From positions 4,402,001-4,466,000 of the forward strand of contig NZ_CP118632.1 in assembly GCF_028993615.1 (NCBI RefSeq): DNA of 64,000 nucleotides, in the 5' to 3' direction. Both the position numbers and the translations under genes were made by a program. Positions 48,029 through 56,782 of the stretch are shown piece after piece (within the stretch, counting starts at the first letter, position 1; each line of letters begins with the position of its first letter). This DNA is from Herbaspirillum sp. WKF16 (GTDB lineage Bacteria; Pseudomonadota; Gammaproteobacteria; Burkholderiales; Burkholderiaceae_D). The notes beneath the pieces are model-generated. The model saw nothing but the letters and a program-made list of their open reading frames with translations, was not told the origin of the DNA and did not search any database.

Positions 48029-48364
48029 ATGAAAGACGGATTCTACAAAGTAGCTTTTCACGCTCTTCAACCAGGCAGTGGCGGCGTAGTTGTTGTACGC
48101 GATGGCCAAGTTCAAGGTGCCGACCCGCAATTTCTTTATTCTGGCAGTCTGAGCCAATCCGGAGAAATCCTTAGCGCATCGCTCATTATTGCAGGCTATG
48201 TGACCGGAGCCACTTCAGTGTTCGGAACCGGTGGAAATAAATTTCAACTGCAGCTCACTGGAAAAGCATCAGGTGCGGGCTTCCAATTGAGTGGTAACTC
48301 GCCGGTACCAGGGCAACCACCAATTCAGATTCACGGAACCTTGATTGCAGCTCTTCCTCTCTGA
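48029..48364 (+). CDS. GrlR-like small beta-barrel regulatory protein
   Basis: 111 aa, starting after AAAGGAATACGC. The N-terminal KDGFYKVAFHALQPGSGGVVVVRDGQVQGADPQFLYSG pattern, cited here by its core GGVVVVRDGQV, and a later SVFGTGG match the GrlR family. This lipocalin-like fold in enteropathogenic E. coli binds and inhibits the GrlA activator. Homologues of unknown role occur widely in proteobacteria. It lies just after the tns operon with its own terminator. No GrlA-like partner is visible. Confidence 0.65.
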   Translation: MKDGFYKVAFHALQPGSGGVVVVRDGQVQGADPQFLYSGSLSQSGEILSASLIIAGYVTGATSVFGTGGNKFQLQLTGKASGAGFQLSGNSPVPGQPPIQIHGTLIAALPL

Positions 48365-48372
48365 CAACGCCT

Positions 48373-48405
48373 AAAAAATCGCCACCCTTGAGGTGGTGAT
48401 TTTTT
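48373..48405 (+). terminator. Rho-independent terminator after the GrlR-like gene
   Basis: Arms of 14 nt (48373-48386 and 48392-48405, one G-T wobble) with a 5-nt loop; the arm ends are A6 and T6. Confidence 0.85.
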
Positions 48406-48779
48406 AGTAAATTTCAGGTGCGATATTTCGATCCTTGCGCGAAAGCGCCAAACGCGGAAGAAAGTTTGCAATGAGGAGGTGATCGGTCGAGTTATCTGCT
48501 GAAAAGCACTGAATATTGAGCTGCGGGGATAGAAAAAACCCGCTTGAGTGGCGGGCTTCTTCTCGGTTAAAAAATCAATGCTTGGATTTAGCGAGTTGTG
48601 CCGGGAGCTTGCCCTGCTGGACCAGCTTCTGAAGCACAATTGCTGCGTCCACGATAAAAAACTAAAGTCGACAGGAAGCCGCAAACCGCCGCAGAGGTCA
48701 GCCAGCAGCCGCCATAGCAATCTCGCTCGAGCGGTATAAGTCGCACAAAGTGCGCCGTGTTACCAATAGGGGAAGATAA
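48406..48779. other. Intergenic region with a second hairpin
   Basis: A short CCCGC/GCGGG hairpin at about 48539-48555 with a T-tract on the minus side could terminate leftward transcription, although no minus-strand gene enters it. No supported gene is present. GGGGAAG just before 48780 is the ribosome-binding site of the next gene. Confidence 0.45.
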
Positions 48780-49472
48780 ATGACAGGAAATGAACCAGGG
48801 TATCAAAAGAAAAAATTTACGTGCCCGTTCTGTAGCGCGGTTGCGCAGATGACTTGGACGTATGGGGACTCGCCCAAAGAATTTTCTTCAAACCGCATTG
48901 GACAAGCGAAATGTAATGCCTGCGACGAGGTATCCATTTGGCGCTCAGATTTAAACTCGACACGGCAACTCCTCTCTGATCTGGCCAGCAAAAGCGCGAT
49001 AGTAGAAGTACCAGGCACGATGATATATCCGAGAGAAAGCACTGCCCCACCGGCAAGTATGGACTTACCTGAAGATTGCCGACAAGACTACAGAGAGGCG
49101 AGGGAGATTCTTGAGTTGTCTCCTCGGGCAGCCGCAGCGCTACTTCGCCTCATAGTCCAGAAGCTTTGCGTTCATTTCGGAGAGCCTGGAAAGAACATTA
49201 ATGCTGATATCGCCTCTTTGGTAAAAAAAGGGAGCTTGAATGCACAGATTCAACAAGCACTTGATGTAGTACGGATCGTAGGCAACAGCTCAGTTCATCC
49301 AGGAGAAATACAGGTTGAAGACAATGTCGATCTTGTTCGTAAAATGTTTTTCCTAGTGAACTACATTGTTCAGGAGATGATTACCAGTCCGAAGCAGCGA
49401 GATGCCCTTTTTGCACTAATGCCGGAAGGTCAAAAAGATGCCATCTTGAAGAGAGATACTCCTAAACCCTAA
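48780..49472 (+). CDS. DUF4145 protein with N-terminal zinc finger
   Basis: 230 aa. Two Cys pairs (CPFC and CNAC) in the first 50 residues form a zinc ribbon. A helical DUF4145 domain follows (ILELSPRAAAALLRLIVQKL, then VVRIVGNSSVHPGE). DUF4145 proteins are frequent in defence islands and restriction loci, where they may bind nucleic acid or nucleotides; a defined activity is not established. It is followed after 22 bp by a membrane-protein gene, probably in one operon. Confidence 0.8.
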   Translation: MTGNEPGYQKKKFTCPFCSAVAQMTWTYGDSPKEFSSNRIGQAKCNACDEVSIWRSDLNSTRQLLSDLASKSAIVEVPGTMIYPRESTAPPASMDLPEDCRQDYREAREILELSPRAAAALLRLIVQKLCVHFGEPGKNINADIASLVKKGSLNAQIQQALDVVRIVGNSSVHPGEIQVEDNVDLVRKMFFLVNYIVQEMITSPKQRDALFALMPEGQKDAILKRDTPKP

Positions 49473-49494
49473 CTATGCAAACATAAAAATAAGT

Positions 49495-50466
49495 ATGTTT
49501 ATCAAGACTCTGGCGTCACAGACTCTTCACAAAATTAAGCGTCACTTCGGCTCTATGGTAGGGACCTCCGAAGACGAAGAACAACTCAAACTCGAACGAT
49601 TGATGAACATACTCAGGCAAGGTCTGGACAAAAAAAGTGCCAAGGCAAGTGCATCAGTGGCCAATGCGCATCTTTCGCGCAATGTTTTCATCAAAGAGGT
49701 CATACCTAGGATCGATACAGTTTCGCGCCAATTGCAAGGTGAAGCGAATTCTAGGTATTACACCTTCTACTGCGGCAAACAAAGCGAAATAGACACCTCT
49801 CATATCACATACAACTTCAGAGCTGTCATCAATTCCAATATTCCAGAATTCGTAAAAACACCAACAGCTTCAGACATAGTGTTCTCGTTGAGTTCAAACG
49901 GATCGGTCGTAGTCCTTTTATATCCCCATAGGTCTGAAAAGCGGGATTATGTTCGGGACACGTGCTACGTAGTCGGCCACCATGCGCATGCTTCCGAGTT
50001 TTTGCGCAGCAACCGGGACGATTTGCTACGTGGATACTTTGAGCTATTTTTCGAACTCCTGTCGGAGACCGATCCGAGAAACCAAAGTAGTCCAACGACA
50101 GCCCGCCTGATAAAGCGACTCGAAAAGAAAACTGAGCGATTCGAGAAGATGTTTCCCTCACGCGCGGAACAGAAATCTGCGATTCTCAACGCTGAAGTCG
50201 GCGTCGCTATGGGCTTGGTAGGAGGGCTGATCGCAAGCACCGTATTTCCAATGATTGAAACGTTAGGAAAGGATGCCACCGCACGAATCGTAGATATCCG
50301 CAAAGGCTGTGAAACTGCGGCGAACAAAACGCAGTGTATTCAAACGCACATCACCCCTCTTGATAATCTAGCGTCAGAATATATGACCACGGAGGCCGTG
50401 ATCATTGGGGCATTGCTGTGCACTGCATTTTTCGCGTGGAAATTAAAACGGATTCTGAAACTCTAG
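49495..50466 (+). CDS. Two-TM protein of unknown function, partner of the DUF4145 gene
   Basis: 323 aa. About 220 soluble residues are followed by two C-terminal membrane helices (VGVAMGLVGGLIASTVFPMI and AVIIGALLCTAFFAWKL). Between them is a short loop with two cysteines (GCETAANKTQC). I recognise no catalytic motif. The layout, a sensor-like domain plus C-terminal membrane pair, is seen in some abortive-infection effectors. Together with the zinc-ribbon DUF4145 protein it could form a two-gene defence unit; that is inference. Confidence 0.6.
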   Translation: MFIKTLASQTLHKIKRHFGSMVGTSEDEEQLKLERLMNILRQGLDKKSAKASASVANAHLSRNVFIKEVIPRIDTVSRQLQGEANSRYYTFYCGKQSEIDTSHITYNFRAVINSNIPEFVKTPTASDIVFSLSSNGSVVVLLYPHRSEKRDYVRDTCYVVGHHAHASEFLRSNRDDLLRGYFELFFELLSETDPRNQSSPTTARLIKRLEKKTERFEKMFPSRAEQKSAILNAEVGVAMGLVGGLIASTVFPMIETLGKDATARIVDIRKGCETAANKTQCIQTHITPLDNLASEYMTTEAVIIGALLCTAFFAWKLKRILKL

Positions 50467-50521
50467 CGGCATACATCTACGAAAAGCCCCGGGGGCCAAC
50501 ATCTCTTGGCACCGGGTTCGG

Positions 50522-51622
50522 TCATTTAATAAAATTCCCCAGCTTCTTCAACATAGGGTCCTGAACTGCTCTCTCGTAGGAATCCCGCAAACTTGCTAGT
50601 GTGAATTTCCGTTCGACTTTTATACCCAACACCTCTGCCAGACTATTGAATATGGCAGGATCGTTCATTTCAGCTGCAATCGCATACGGAACAAAAGCCA
50701 GAATCGATCCCCTTGGTAGGGATGCCCGGTTAAATCCGTCGCCGTGATGAATAAGAAATGCTGGGACATACGATTTCAATCGCTCGCAATGACTCCCCAA
50801 CTGAGAAACGGTCGTGACATTCACGGCATCGAATGCCTCAACAAGCTTGAGCAAATTTGATCTGCCTTCTGGCGCTAACCAGTTTACTTTTGCGATTTCA
50901 TACAACTGTGCCTCCATCTCACCGACTACATCGCTCGTTTTAAATGCTTCGAGGGTGTTGATGGACACATTCATTTCTGGAGTTAGTTTCGGGACATCTT
51001 GATGTTTGGCATGGGCATTCACATCGTCTCGCTCCAGCTTATCGCGGATTCGCACGAACTCGTTATCTGCCTGCTCCAGTCCAGCCGCTATAAGACCAAA
51101 GCTATGCTTCGTCTCATCTGAGACCTGGGTCCCTTTATAGCCAATATCGTGCTCGATTTCAGCCCACGCATGTTCAAGAATTGTTCTCACCTGAACTTCA
51201 AATTGCAGTCCGCGTAGATGAGGAACGCCCTCTTCGATAGAGCCACCTCGAGTAAGGGAAAGTATCAGGTGTAGAGAGGAGTAACCGAACTCCAGTGGAT
51301 TCATTTTCTTTCGTTTGTCGACCGATTTCGACGGATCATAATCAAAACTTTCCGTCAACAGAGCGGCGACAGCGTCGATTTCGCACGACATATAGGTCGT
51401 GATTCGCAGCCCACAGATATCAGTAATATCTGTCAACGTTTCATATCGAGACCACTTCTTCTTTATCTTCCCCGCTAAGCTTTTCCCCGTCTTTACGCGC
51501 CCACCGACAAGGTGAACTTTCAGATTATGTTGGCGTAGGATTCGCCTTATTCTCTTCAACGCTACGCGCTTCAACTCAACATAATTGTCTTTTTTCTCTT
51601 TGTATTCATCCAATATTGCCAT
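50522..51622 (-). CDS. RelA/SpoT-domain nucleotide pyrophosphokinase
   Basis: 366 aa. The synthetase domain fills residues about 35-170 and keeps its key residues: the G-loop RVKTGKSLAGK (R42, K44, S48, K52), Asp68 in TDICGLRIT, YSSLHL, and Glu142 in FEVQVRT, then HAWAEIEHDIGYK. There is no HD hydrolase domain, so it should only make, not degrade, (p)ppGpp or pyrophosphorylate another target. The C-terminal ~190 residues are unassigned. Strong GGGGAGGGG precedes the ATG. In transposon cargo it resembles toxSAS/CapRel-type phage-defence enzymes more than housekeeping RelA. No antitoxin is obvious next to it. Confidence 0.82.
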   Translation of the reverse strand: MAILDEYKEKKDNYVELKRVALKRIRRILRQHNLKVHLVGGRVKTGKSLAGKIKKKWSRYETLTDITDICGLRITTYMSCEIDAVAALLTESFDYDPSKSVDKRKKMNPLEFGYSSLHLILSLTRGGSIEEGVPHLRGLQFEVQVRTILEHAWAEIEHDIGYKGTQVSDETKHSFGLIAAGLEQADNEFVRIRDKLERDDVNAHAKHQDVPKLTPEMNVSINTLEAFKTSDVVGEMEAQLYEIAKVNWLAPEGRSNLLKLVEAFDAVNVTTVSQLGSHCERLKSYVPAFLIHHGDGFNRASLPRGSILAFVPYAIAAEMNDPAIFNSLAEVLGIKVERKFTLASLRDSYERAVQDPMLKKLGNFIK

Positions 51623-51773
51623 CGCCCCTCCCCATTCTTAAGCCGTCATCGTAACTTATCTACTACGGACCAGGATTTCTCAGATTTCGCTTTACGCCGC
51701 GGATGGTTGATAAAAGTCTGATGGTGCATCAACATAGTGGACAGAATCAGAACACACATGGGGGAAATGCCAG

Positions 51774-52637
51774 ATGCAGACCAGCATCTCTATCCGGTAT
51801 AAAGGGCCAGCCGTTGACGATGGCCTGATGGATGTCTACCAAGCGGCTAGCAATATGATTGCGTTCTCGGAATTCATGGTTACAGCCGTAAAGACCAAGT
51901 ACGGTGACGAGACCGACGTAAAAGCCGAGGTTTCTGGATTCGAGCACGGCTCGTTCGTCACGAATTTGGTCATGGACATTGCAGGACCTGCGGCGACACT
52001 CTTGGCAACCGTTTCCGCTAAGGACGTCTATTCGCTCATCAAAGACGCGATGTCTTTGTGGAAGTTTCTCAAGGGCTCGGAGCCAAAGGCTGTTTCGTAC
52101 ACCAACGAGAATGGCATGCAAGCCAATGTGACCAATAACAATGGGAATGTTATTCAGGTCCAAACCGAAGCACTGAACATTGTTCTCAGCGATAAAGGTT
52201 CTGATACTGTCGGCCGATTCATTCGAGAAGCCCTCCAGAAAAAAGGAGTCGACTCAGTGAACATCGAGGGAGGGAACGATGCGTTGGTAGAGGTCAAGAA
52301 GGAAGAAGCAGATTTTTTCGTGTCAATCACTCCCGAAGAAAAGCTCTCAGATAACGTGGTAACTATGTCGCTCATACTGCTCTCTCCCAATTTTCAAGAG
52401 GGCAATAAATGGAAGTTCAGCGACGGGGACAACAACCACTTCTCTGCCATTTTGGCAGATGAAGACTTTGTTCGGCGGGTGAATGAAGGTGAGCGCTTCG
52501 GTAAAGGTGACATGCTGCAGGTTGAGATGCATATCCAGCAGTACAAAGTCGGCCAAAAGATTAATACCAACCGCCGTGTCCTCAAGGTCATTCAACACCA
52601 CGAGCAGCACACGCAGGTAGGTCTCTTCGATGCTTAG
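51774..52637 (+). CDS. Conserved hypothetical protein, unknown function
   Basis: 287 aa. The start follows GGGGGAAATGCC. The N-terminal part (SIRYKGPAVDDGLMDVYQAASNMIAFSEF, of which YQAASNMIAFSEF is distinctive) and a nearby FEHGSFV motif resemble short proteins of unknown function from accessory regions. A hydrophobic patch at residues about 70-90 (DIAGPAATLLATVSAKDVYS) could be amphipathic. The C-terminal half is beta-rich. The divergent neighbour is the RelA/SpoT gene, 151 bp away, so a shared regulatory region is possible. I do not assign a function. Confidence 0.55.
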   Translation: MQTSISIRYKGPAVDDGLMDVYQAASNMIAFSEFMVTAVKTKYGDETDVKAEVSGFEHGSFVTNLVMDIAGPAATLLATVSAKDVYSLIKDAMSLWKFLKGSEPKAVSYTNENGMQANVTNNNGNVIQVQTEALNIVLSDKGSDTVGRFIREALQKKGVDSVNIEGGNDALVEVKKEEADFFVSITPEEKLSDNVVTMSLILLSPNFQEGNKWKFSDGDNNHFSAILADEDFVRRVNEGERFGKGDMLQVEMHIQQYKVGQKINTNRRVLKVIQHHEQHTQVGLFDA

Positions 52638-52760
52638 TGGTAGGGCCGGCCACTGACACCGTCCCTTCGTCCCCCATCTCGGATGGCCGGGATGGGGGGC
52701 AGATCTCTCGACACCCATTGCGCCGTTTTTCGTCCAGACCTTACCGCCTCGGGGGAGAGC

Positions 52761-53105
52761 TCATGGCTCCGCCAATCTTGATTTGAGCCGAGCAAAAATC
52801 CAGTCCAACTCCGCATCAGTCAGGTCCCAGCCTTTGTTAAGCACCCCTTTGCGCACGCGCGGAAGTAGGCTCTCGGTGGTCGAACCAGTAATGCTTGCCA
52901 ACTTCTCACGGCAGAATGGCGTGAGTTGCTCCACCAAATCGTGGCAGGCATCAAATCGCTCTATGAGTTCTGTGTCGGTCCAGCCTTCGAGGAATCGTCC
53001 TTGGACTAGCCGCACTGAGGCTTTAGGCTGGGCCCCGCCCACCGAGGCAAGGTGCCTGGATCGCGGAAAGTCGGCAGGTACATCCTGGAGGGTGACAGAG
53101 CTCAT
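52761..53105 (-). CDS. Small conserved protein with a GAQPK motif
   Basis: About 114 aa from the ATG at 53103-53105 (MSSVTLQDVPADFPR). It has the block GGAQPKASVRLVQGRFLEGWT, whose core GAQPK recalls a motif also found in HipA-like proteins, followed by a helical part ending WDLTDAELDWIFARL. Similar short orphan proteins occur on proteobacterial plasmids and islands. A longer frame from 53177 exists. No partner gene is adjacent. Function is unknown. Confidence 0.55.
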   Translation of the reverse strand: MSSVTLQDVPADFPRSRHLASVGGAQPKASVRLVQGRFLEGWTDTELIERFDACHDLVEQLTPFCREKLASITGSTTESLLPRVRKGVLNKGWDLTDAELDWIFARLKSRLAEP

Positions 53106-53343
53106 ACGCGTGCCCGCCTTTGAGATTGACTGGATTGAAGCTGGGCGGCAAGCCGTCCATCCCTTTCGAAACTTCAATCTACGGCGCGCCTGCGTTCCCC
53201 GTCAAAGCGTTTTTCTGTCCGGTTGGCATACTACAAATTGTGGTTATAACGGCCTCCCTGATGAGTTGTGGCCATGCGACAAAGTGGCTATCCAGCAAGC
53301 TTTTCGAAGATGACTGCAGACTCCAAGATGAGTACCTTCAAAG
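53106..53343. other. Short interval with no supported gene
   Basis: Rightward open frames cross here into the antisense of the 733-aa gene. None has a ribosome-binding site or recognisable product. Confidence 0.4.
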
Positions 53344-53378
53344 AAAAAATCCCACCCTGGCATTGTCACCTGGGCGGG
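53344..53378 (-). terminator. Terminator of the MazG-GHKL-733aa operon
   Basis: On the minus strand, arms CCCGCCCAGG (53369-53378) and CCAGGGTGGG (53351-53360) pair with one mismatch and one wobble, and a T6 run follows. It lies about 50 bp past the last gene of the operon. Confidence 0.7.
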
Positions 53379-53425
53379 CTACCCTCTTGCGTACCACTTC
53401 AGTTCTTAGCGCGCTCTCGGCAATG

Positions 53426-55627
53426 TCACAGATCATTGGCCAGCAAGAGCAAGCCAAGCAGTGCCGATGGAGCGGCCTTGACATGATCAATTGCTTTCGA
53501 CAGAACCTCGTCCTGATCACTCTTTTTTAGTTTTAGCCTCCCAGTAGCCAAGGCGGCAGCGAATTCCGACGCTGCAGCACCATATGAGTGGGAATAACGA
53601 TCAAACACTTTAATCAAGAACTCCTTCATCAATTTACTAAGATGAGGGCTAGCGGAGTAGTCCAACTCAGAGGGAAGGCTGGCCCTGAGGAGACACGCTT
53701 GGAGAATACTGTCGTTGAACCGTAGGAAGCATTCCGGCGAAATCACGACTGACTCATAACCTGTCGGTTTCAGTTGGTTGCCGGGTATCTTGCATTCTCT
53801 AGCCGCCTGCATCGCAGAGCTCATCGCCAAGAATATCGCCGCCTCAGGAACCTCTTGAATTCGGTCCTTAAAAACGTCATCAAAAAATAGAAATCCTTCC
53901 GACAACCTTAGGGCCGAACCGTCGAATTTCGCCAAATATCCATTAGCACCAGCATGAAGTGCGCCAGTAGCCGCCTGGAGAGAATCGGTCACGATTGAAG
54001 CAGCGACCGAGACATGCTCTAGCTCTGTAATATCTGCCTTCTCAGCCAGCCTATGCATCGCTCGCCAGGCATCATCCGAACTTTCGGGTCCTGTTGGCAA
54101 AACTAAACGAGCTGAAAAACCATATCGCCGATGTGACGTGTTCCTCTCCAAGAACTGCTTAAGTCGGTCCCACGCCTCCTCAGACTGAGGCAGTCCTGTA
54201 CCGACAAGAAAATGTCTTGGCAATAGCGGATCAACGTATTCACGCAAATCACGGCTAATTTCGCGAAGCTGACCTCCGTCACCAGCGAGTGCAGTAACAA
54301 CCAGTATGCCCTTGGCCAGTGCAAGCACATCATGATTAATTAAGGCGCTCGAAAGCACGGCAATCGAACCGCCACCTCTAGCTTCAGCCAATAGCACTGA
54401 AGCACGATTAGCTAGCGCCAGTGAGCAATCATCATTTGTATGAACAATGAAATCAATCGACGAAGAAACACTCCACCTAATCTCGTCCCTCAGCCATCTG
54501 TCAAATACATCCCCATCTTGTATCAGGGGCGGAGTAAGGGATATGACACGCGTCCCACTTGGCTGCTTTGGAACATTGAGGGCAGAAAAACCCGCGACAT
54601 CAAAGAACTTCAAAGCTGCTTTCAAGTGCTTTGGCGTATGCGGGATGCCCAACGTCACAGCCCGAGGCGGCTTAGCTTTCGATGAAAAATGTTCGCCTAC
54701 TAGTTCGATCTCTGTCTCCACACCAGTTTCGGTGAGCGTTCTAAATTGACTGTCGATTTTATCGAGGGCTACCAACACGCTGCCGCTGCGACCTTGCGAA
54801 CTCATGTCAACAAGTGTCACCAACCTCCTCGGATCAAATCGCTGATTCTTGTGCAGTTGACGAGCCATGCCACCGGACGTGGATGCCGAAATTACTACCA
54901 AATACGGCTCTGTTGGAGGCGTGATTTTTTTGACATCGTCGTAAGAATGAAAGCTATGAATACGCGCTGAGCTTCCAATGAAGCTCAATGCCTCATGCAC
55001 ATAGTGATAGATACTCATCGTGTCGATAAACACGATGCACAACTCATCTTTAACAGAATTCTCCAGCTGCGCGACGATCAACCTACCAATAAAGCAAAGC
55101 TGTGGCTCAGACTTTGCCAGCTCGCGTGCCTGGATGAATAACTTATTGACAGTACCCGATGGGTGTCTAAAAACATGGCCTGCTGGAGCAACCTGGACAA
55201 CATCGTTGCGCTCGACCAAGCTCTTCAAACCTTGGCTCAAAATCTCGCCTACATTTAGTGTGAAGCGACTGCCTCCTTGAGAAGTTGAGTGAATATGGTG
55301 CTCAACCAGCCCAGTAGCTTCCCAAGAATAGAAGTGGAACTCTTTGATGTAGTGAATTTGATTGCGAATCCCGCGCGTTACAAACGTATCTTGCTGCGTT
55401 GGAGAATCCCAATGCACCTTCAGAGCACTTATAAGATTCTGGCCTGCGACAAACACCATGCAATCCGGCATGGTGTCATTACTTTTCAGTGCAGTTTCAA
55501 GCTCGGAGAAAAACTCGACACTGGAAATCTCTCGCCGGTCATCAAAGAAGATGCACGACACATCAATTCCCAGATTGGTCCGCTGACAAACGCTTTTAGC
55601 GTTGTAGAAGAAGGACATGTCCATCAA
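53426..55627 (-). CDS. 733-aa protein with an orotate-PRTase-like segment; putative defence component
   Basis: Last gene of a three-gene operon; its start overlaps the GHKL gene by four bases. Residues about 149-280 resemble the opening of orotate phosphoribosyltransferases: GHVFRHPSGTVNKLFIQA, then a strand ending IVFIDTMS, then VVISASTSGGMARQL. The classical double-Asp PRPP loop is not present, so catalysis is doubtful. Residues about 25-75 form another alpha/beta unit (CIFFDDRREI, CMVFVAGQN). The C-terminal ~400 residues are helical, unassigned, with no membrane segment. I do not recognise the full architecture. Context suggests a conflict or signalling role. Confidence 0.6.
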   Translation of the reverse strand: MMDMSFFYNAKSVCQRTNLGIDVSCIFFDDRREISSVEFFSELETALKSNDTMPDCMVFVAGQNLISALKVHWDSPTQQDTFVTRGIRNQIHYIKEFHFYSWEATGLVEHHIHSTSQGGSRFTLNVGEILSQGLKSLVERNDVVQVAPAGHVFRHPSGTVNKLFIQARELAKSEPQLCFIGRLIVAQLENSVKDELCIVFIDTMSIYHYVHEALSFIGSSARIHSFHSYDDVKKITPPTEPYLVVISASTSGGMARQLHKNQRFDPRRLVTLVDMSSQGRSGSVLVALDKIDSQFRTLTETGVETEIELVGEHFSSKAKPPRAVTLGIPHTPKHLKAALKFFDVAGFSALNVPKQPSGTRVISLTPPLIQDGDVFDRWLRDEIRWSVSSSIDFIVHTNDDCSLALANRASVLLAEARGGGSIAVLSSALINHDVLALAKGILVVTALAGDGGQLREISRDLREYVDPLLPRHFLVGTGLPQSEEAWDRLKQFLERNTSHRRYGFSARLVLPTGPESSDDAWRAMHRLAEKADITELEHVSVAASIVTDSLQAATGALHAGANGYLAKFDGSALRLSEGFLFFDDVFKDRIQEVPEAAIFLAMSSAMQAARECKIPGNQLKPTGYESVVISPECFLRFNDSILQACLLRASLPSELDYSASPHLSKLMKEFLIKVFDRYSHSYGAAASEFAAALATGRLKLKKSDQDEVLSKAIDHVKAAPSALLGLLLLANDL

Positions 55628-56775
55628 TTGACTCGCAATGGAATGATGATCGTGACTACCGCCCCCGCGGCCTCTGCAAGCTCCTCCTCACTCCAATCAT
55701 CGAACTCGAACAGTTGGTTCGATTCTCCCAACCCGAAGCAATTAAAAATGGAATGACGACCAGATCGAATCTTAATCAGCCCGCCAATATCCCTAAGAGC
55801 GCTGAGTACCCCGGGAATCCCTTGCCCAGCTCCGGTCTGCTGCTTGGTCGTAAAGTTCTTTTGAAGGCACTGAATCAGAATCCTTCGTTCCTCATCCCTC
55901 GTCAGCTCTATGGTCGGCTTACCTGCGGCACGACTAGCGAATCCTGGGCCAGAGTCAAAGAAGCTTAATTGCAAACACCGCACCGAACTCATCCCTGGCT
56001 CACGCGAAACCAACGACTCCCGAGCCCAAAAATTTCTCAGTTTTTGGTGCCCCTCAAAGTCGGACTTAAACAGTCGCTCCTCCATCACGCCCCAACTAGC
56101 AATGAATCCTTCGACATGCGCGATATATTCGTCGTAGCGATGATTACTTGTAGCGTGCTCCTGAGTATTTCTGAAGAGTTCAGAAGAAAAAATACTGATG
56201 GCTTGCAAGAAAGATTCCGGCAACAGCTCCTGATCTTGTTGGGCAATCCGTGCAAACAACCTCTTGAATAGCCCCAGCATTCCTGCGGCATCCTTCGATG
56301 CGTTCGGAGAACGTAATGAAAAAAGCGGTGCCAGATATTGCAATCTCATCCCGCTAACGCATGTCATATCTATGCATCGCCCTTTGATGATATTTGGCAA
56401 ATCCTCATCATCAGTCAGCTGCATTTTTTCTCTCGCCTGACGTAAAGCCTCACGCCGTCCGACGATCTGTTCACCAACTTGGACTCCTCCTGCCATTCGA
56501 AGCATTGCGATACCGGGAGCATAATCGCAAAGCTTTTCTATGAGCGCATCCATATTGTTCGAAGGATGGAAATGAATGTTTTCCTCTTTTGCCGCTCTCG
56601 CCCACGTCACAAATAATTGCAACCGCGCTGCATCGTATAAGGCGCCACTGCGTTTATTCACAGCATCGCGCTGAACTTGAAGTGGTGCGCCACGAGATTC
56701 GTCAATTGAGCGCAGGCCTGCCTCAACTTCGGTGAGCGTCTTTAAATCCGATAAAACGATTGGCTCCATAACCAT
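55624..56775 (-). CDS. GHKL-type ATPase (HATPase_c domain) of unknown partner class
   Basis: About 383 aa from the ATG at 56773-56775, 7 bp after the MazG-like stop; the frame is open further upstream but would overlap that gene. The C-terminal half has Bergerat-fold motifs: N-box SELFRNTQEHA (Asn203), G1 FFDSGPGF (274-278), and G2 TGAGQGIPGV (315-322). It ends with VVTIIIPL. There is no H-box, receiver or transmembrane helix, so it is not a normal sensor kinase. The first ~190 residues are helical and unassigned. It is coupled by overlap to the 733-aa gene. Confidence 0.75.
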   Translation of the reverse strand: MVMEPIVLSDLKTLTEVEAGLRSIDESRGAPLQVQRDAVNKRSGALYDAARLQLFVTWARAAKEENIHFHPSNNMDALIEKLCDYAPGIAMLRMAGGVQVGEQIVGRREALRQAREKMQLTDDEDLPNIIKGRCIDMTCVSGMRLQYLAPLFSLRSPNASKDAAGMLGLFKRLFARIAQQDQELLPESFLQAISIFSSELFRNTQEHATSNHRYDEYIAHVEGFIASWGVMEERLFKSDFEGHQKLRNFWARESLVSREPGMSSVRCLQLSFFDSGPGFASRAAGKPTIELTRDEERRILIQCLQKNFTTKQQTGAGQGIPGVLSALRDIGGLIKIRSGRHSIFNCFGLGESNQLFEFDDWSEEELAEAAGAVVTIIIPLRVN

Positions 56776-56782
56776 GCATGAA

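Noticed and set aside
53120..53530. 136-codon plus-strand frame overlapping the end of the 733-aa gene
   Set aside because: No ribosome-binding site. It crosses the terminator hairpin and the antisense of a better-supported gene.
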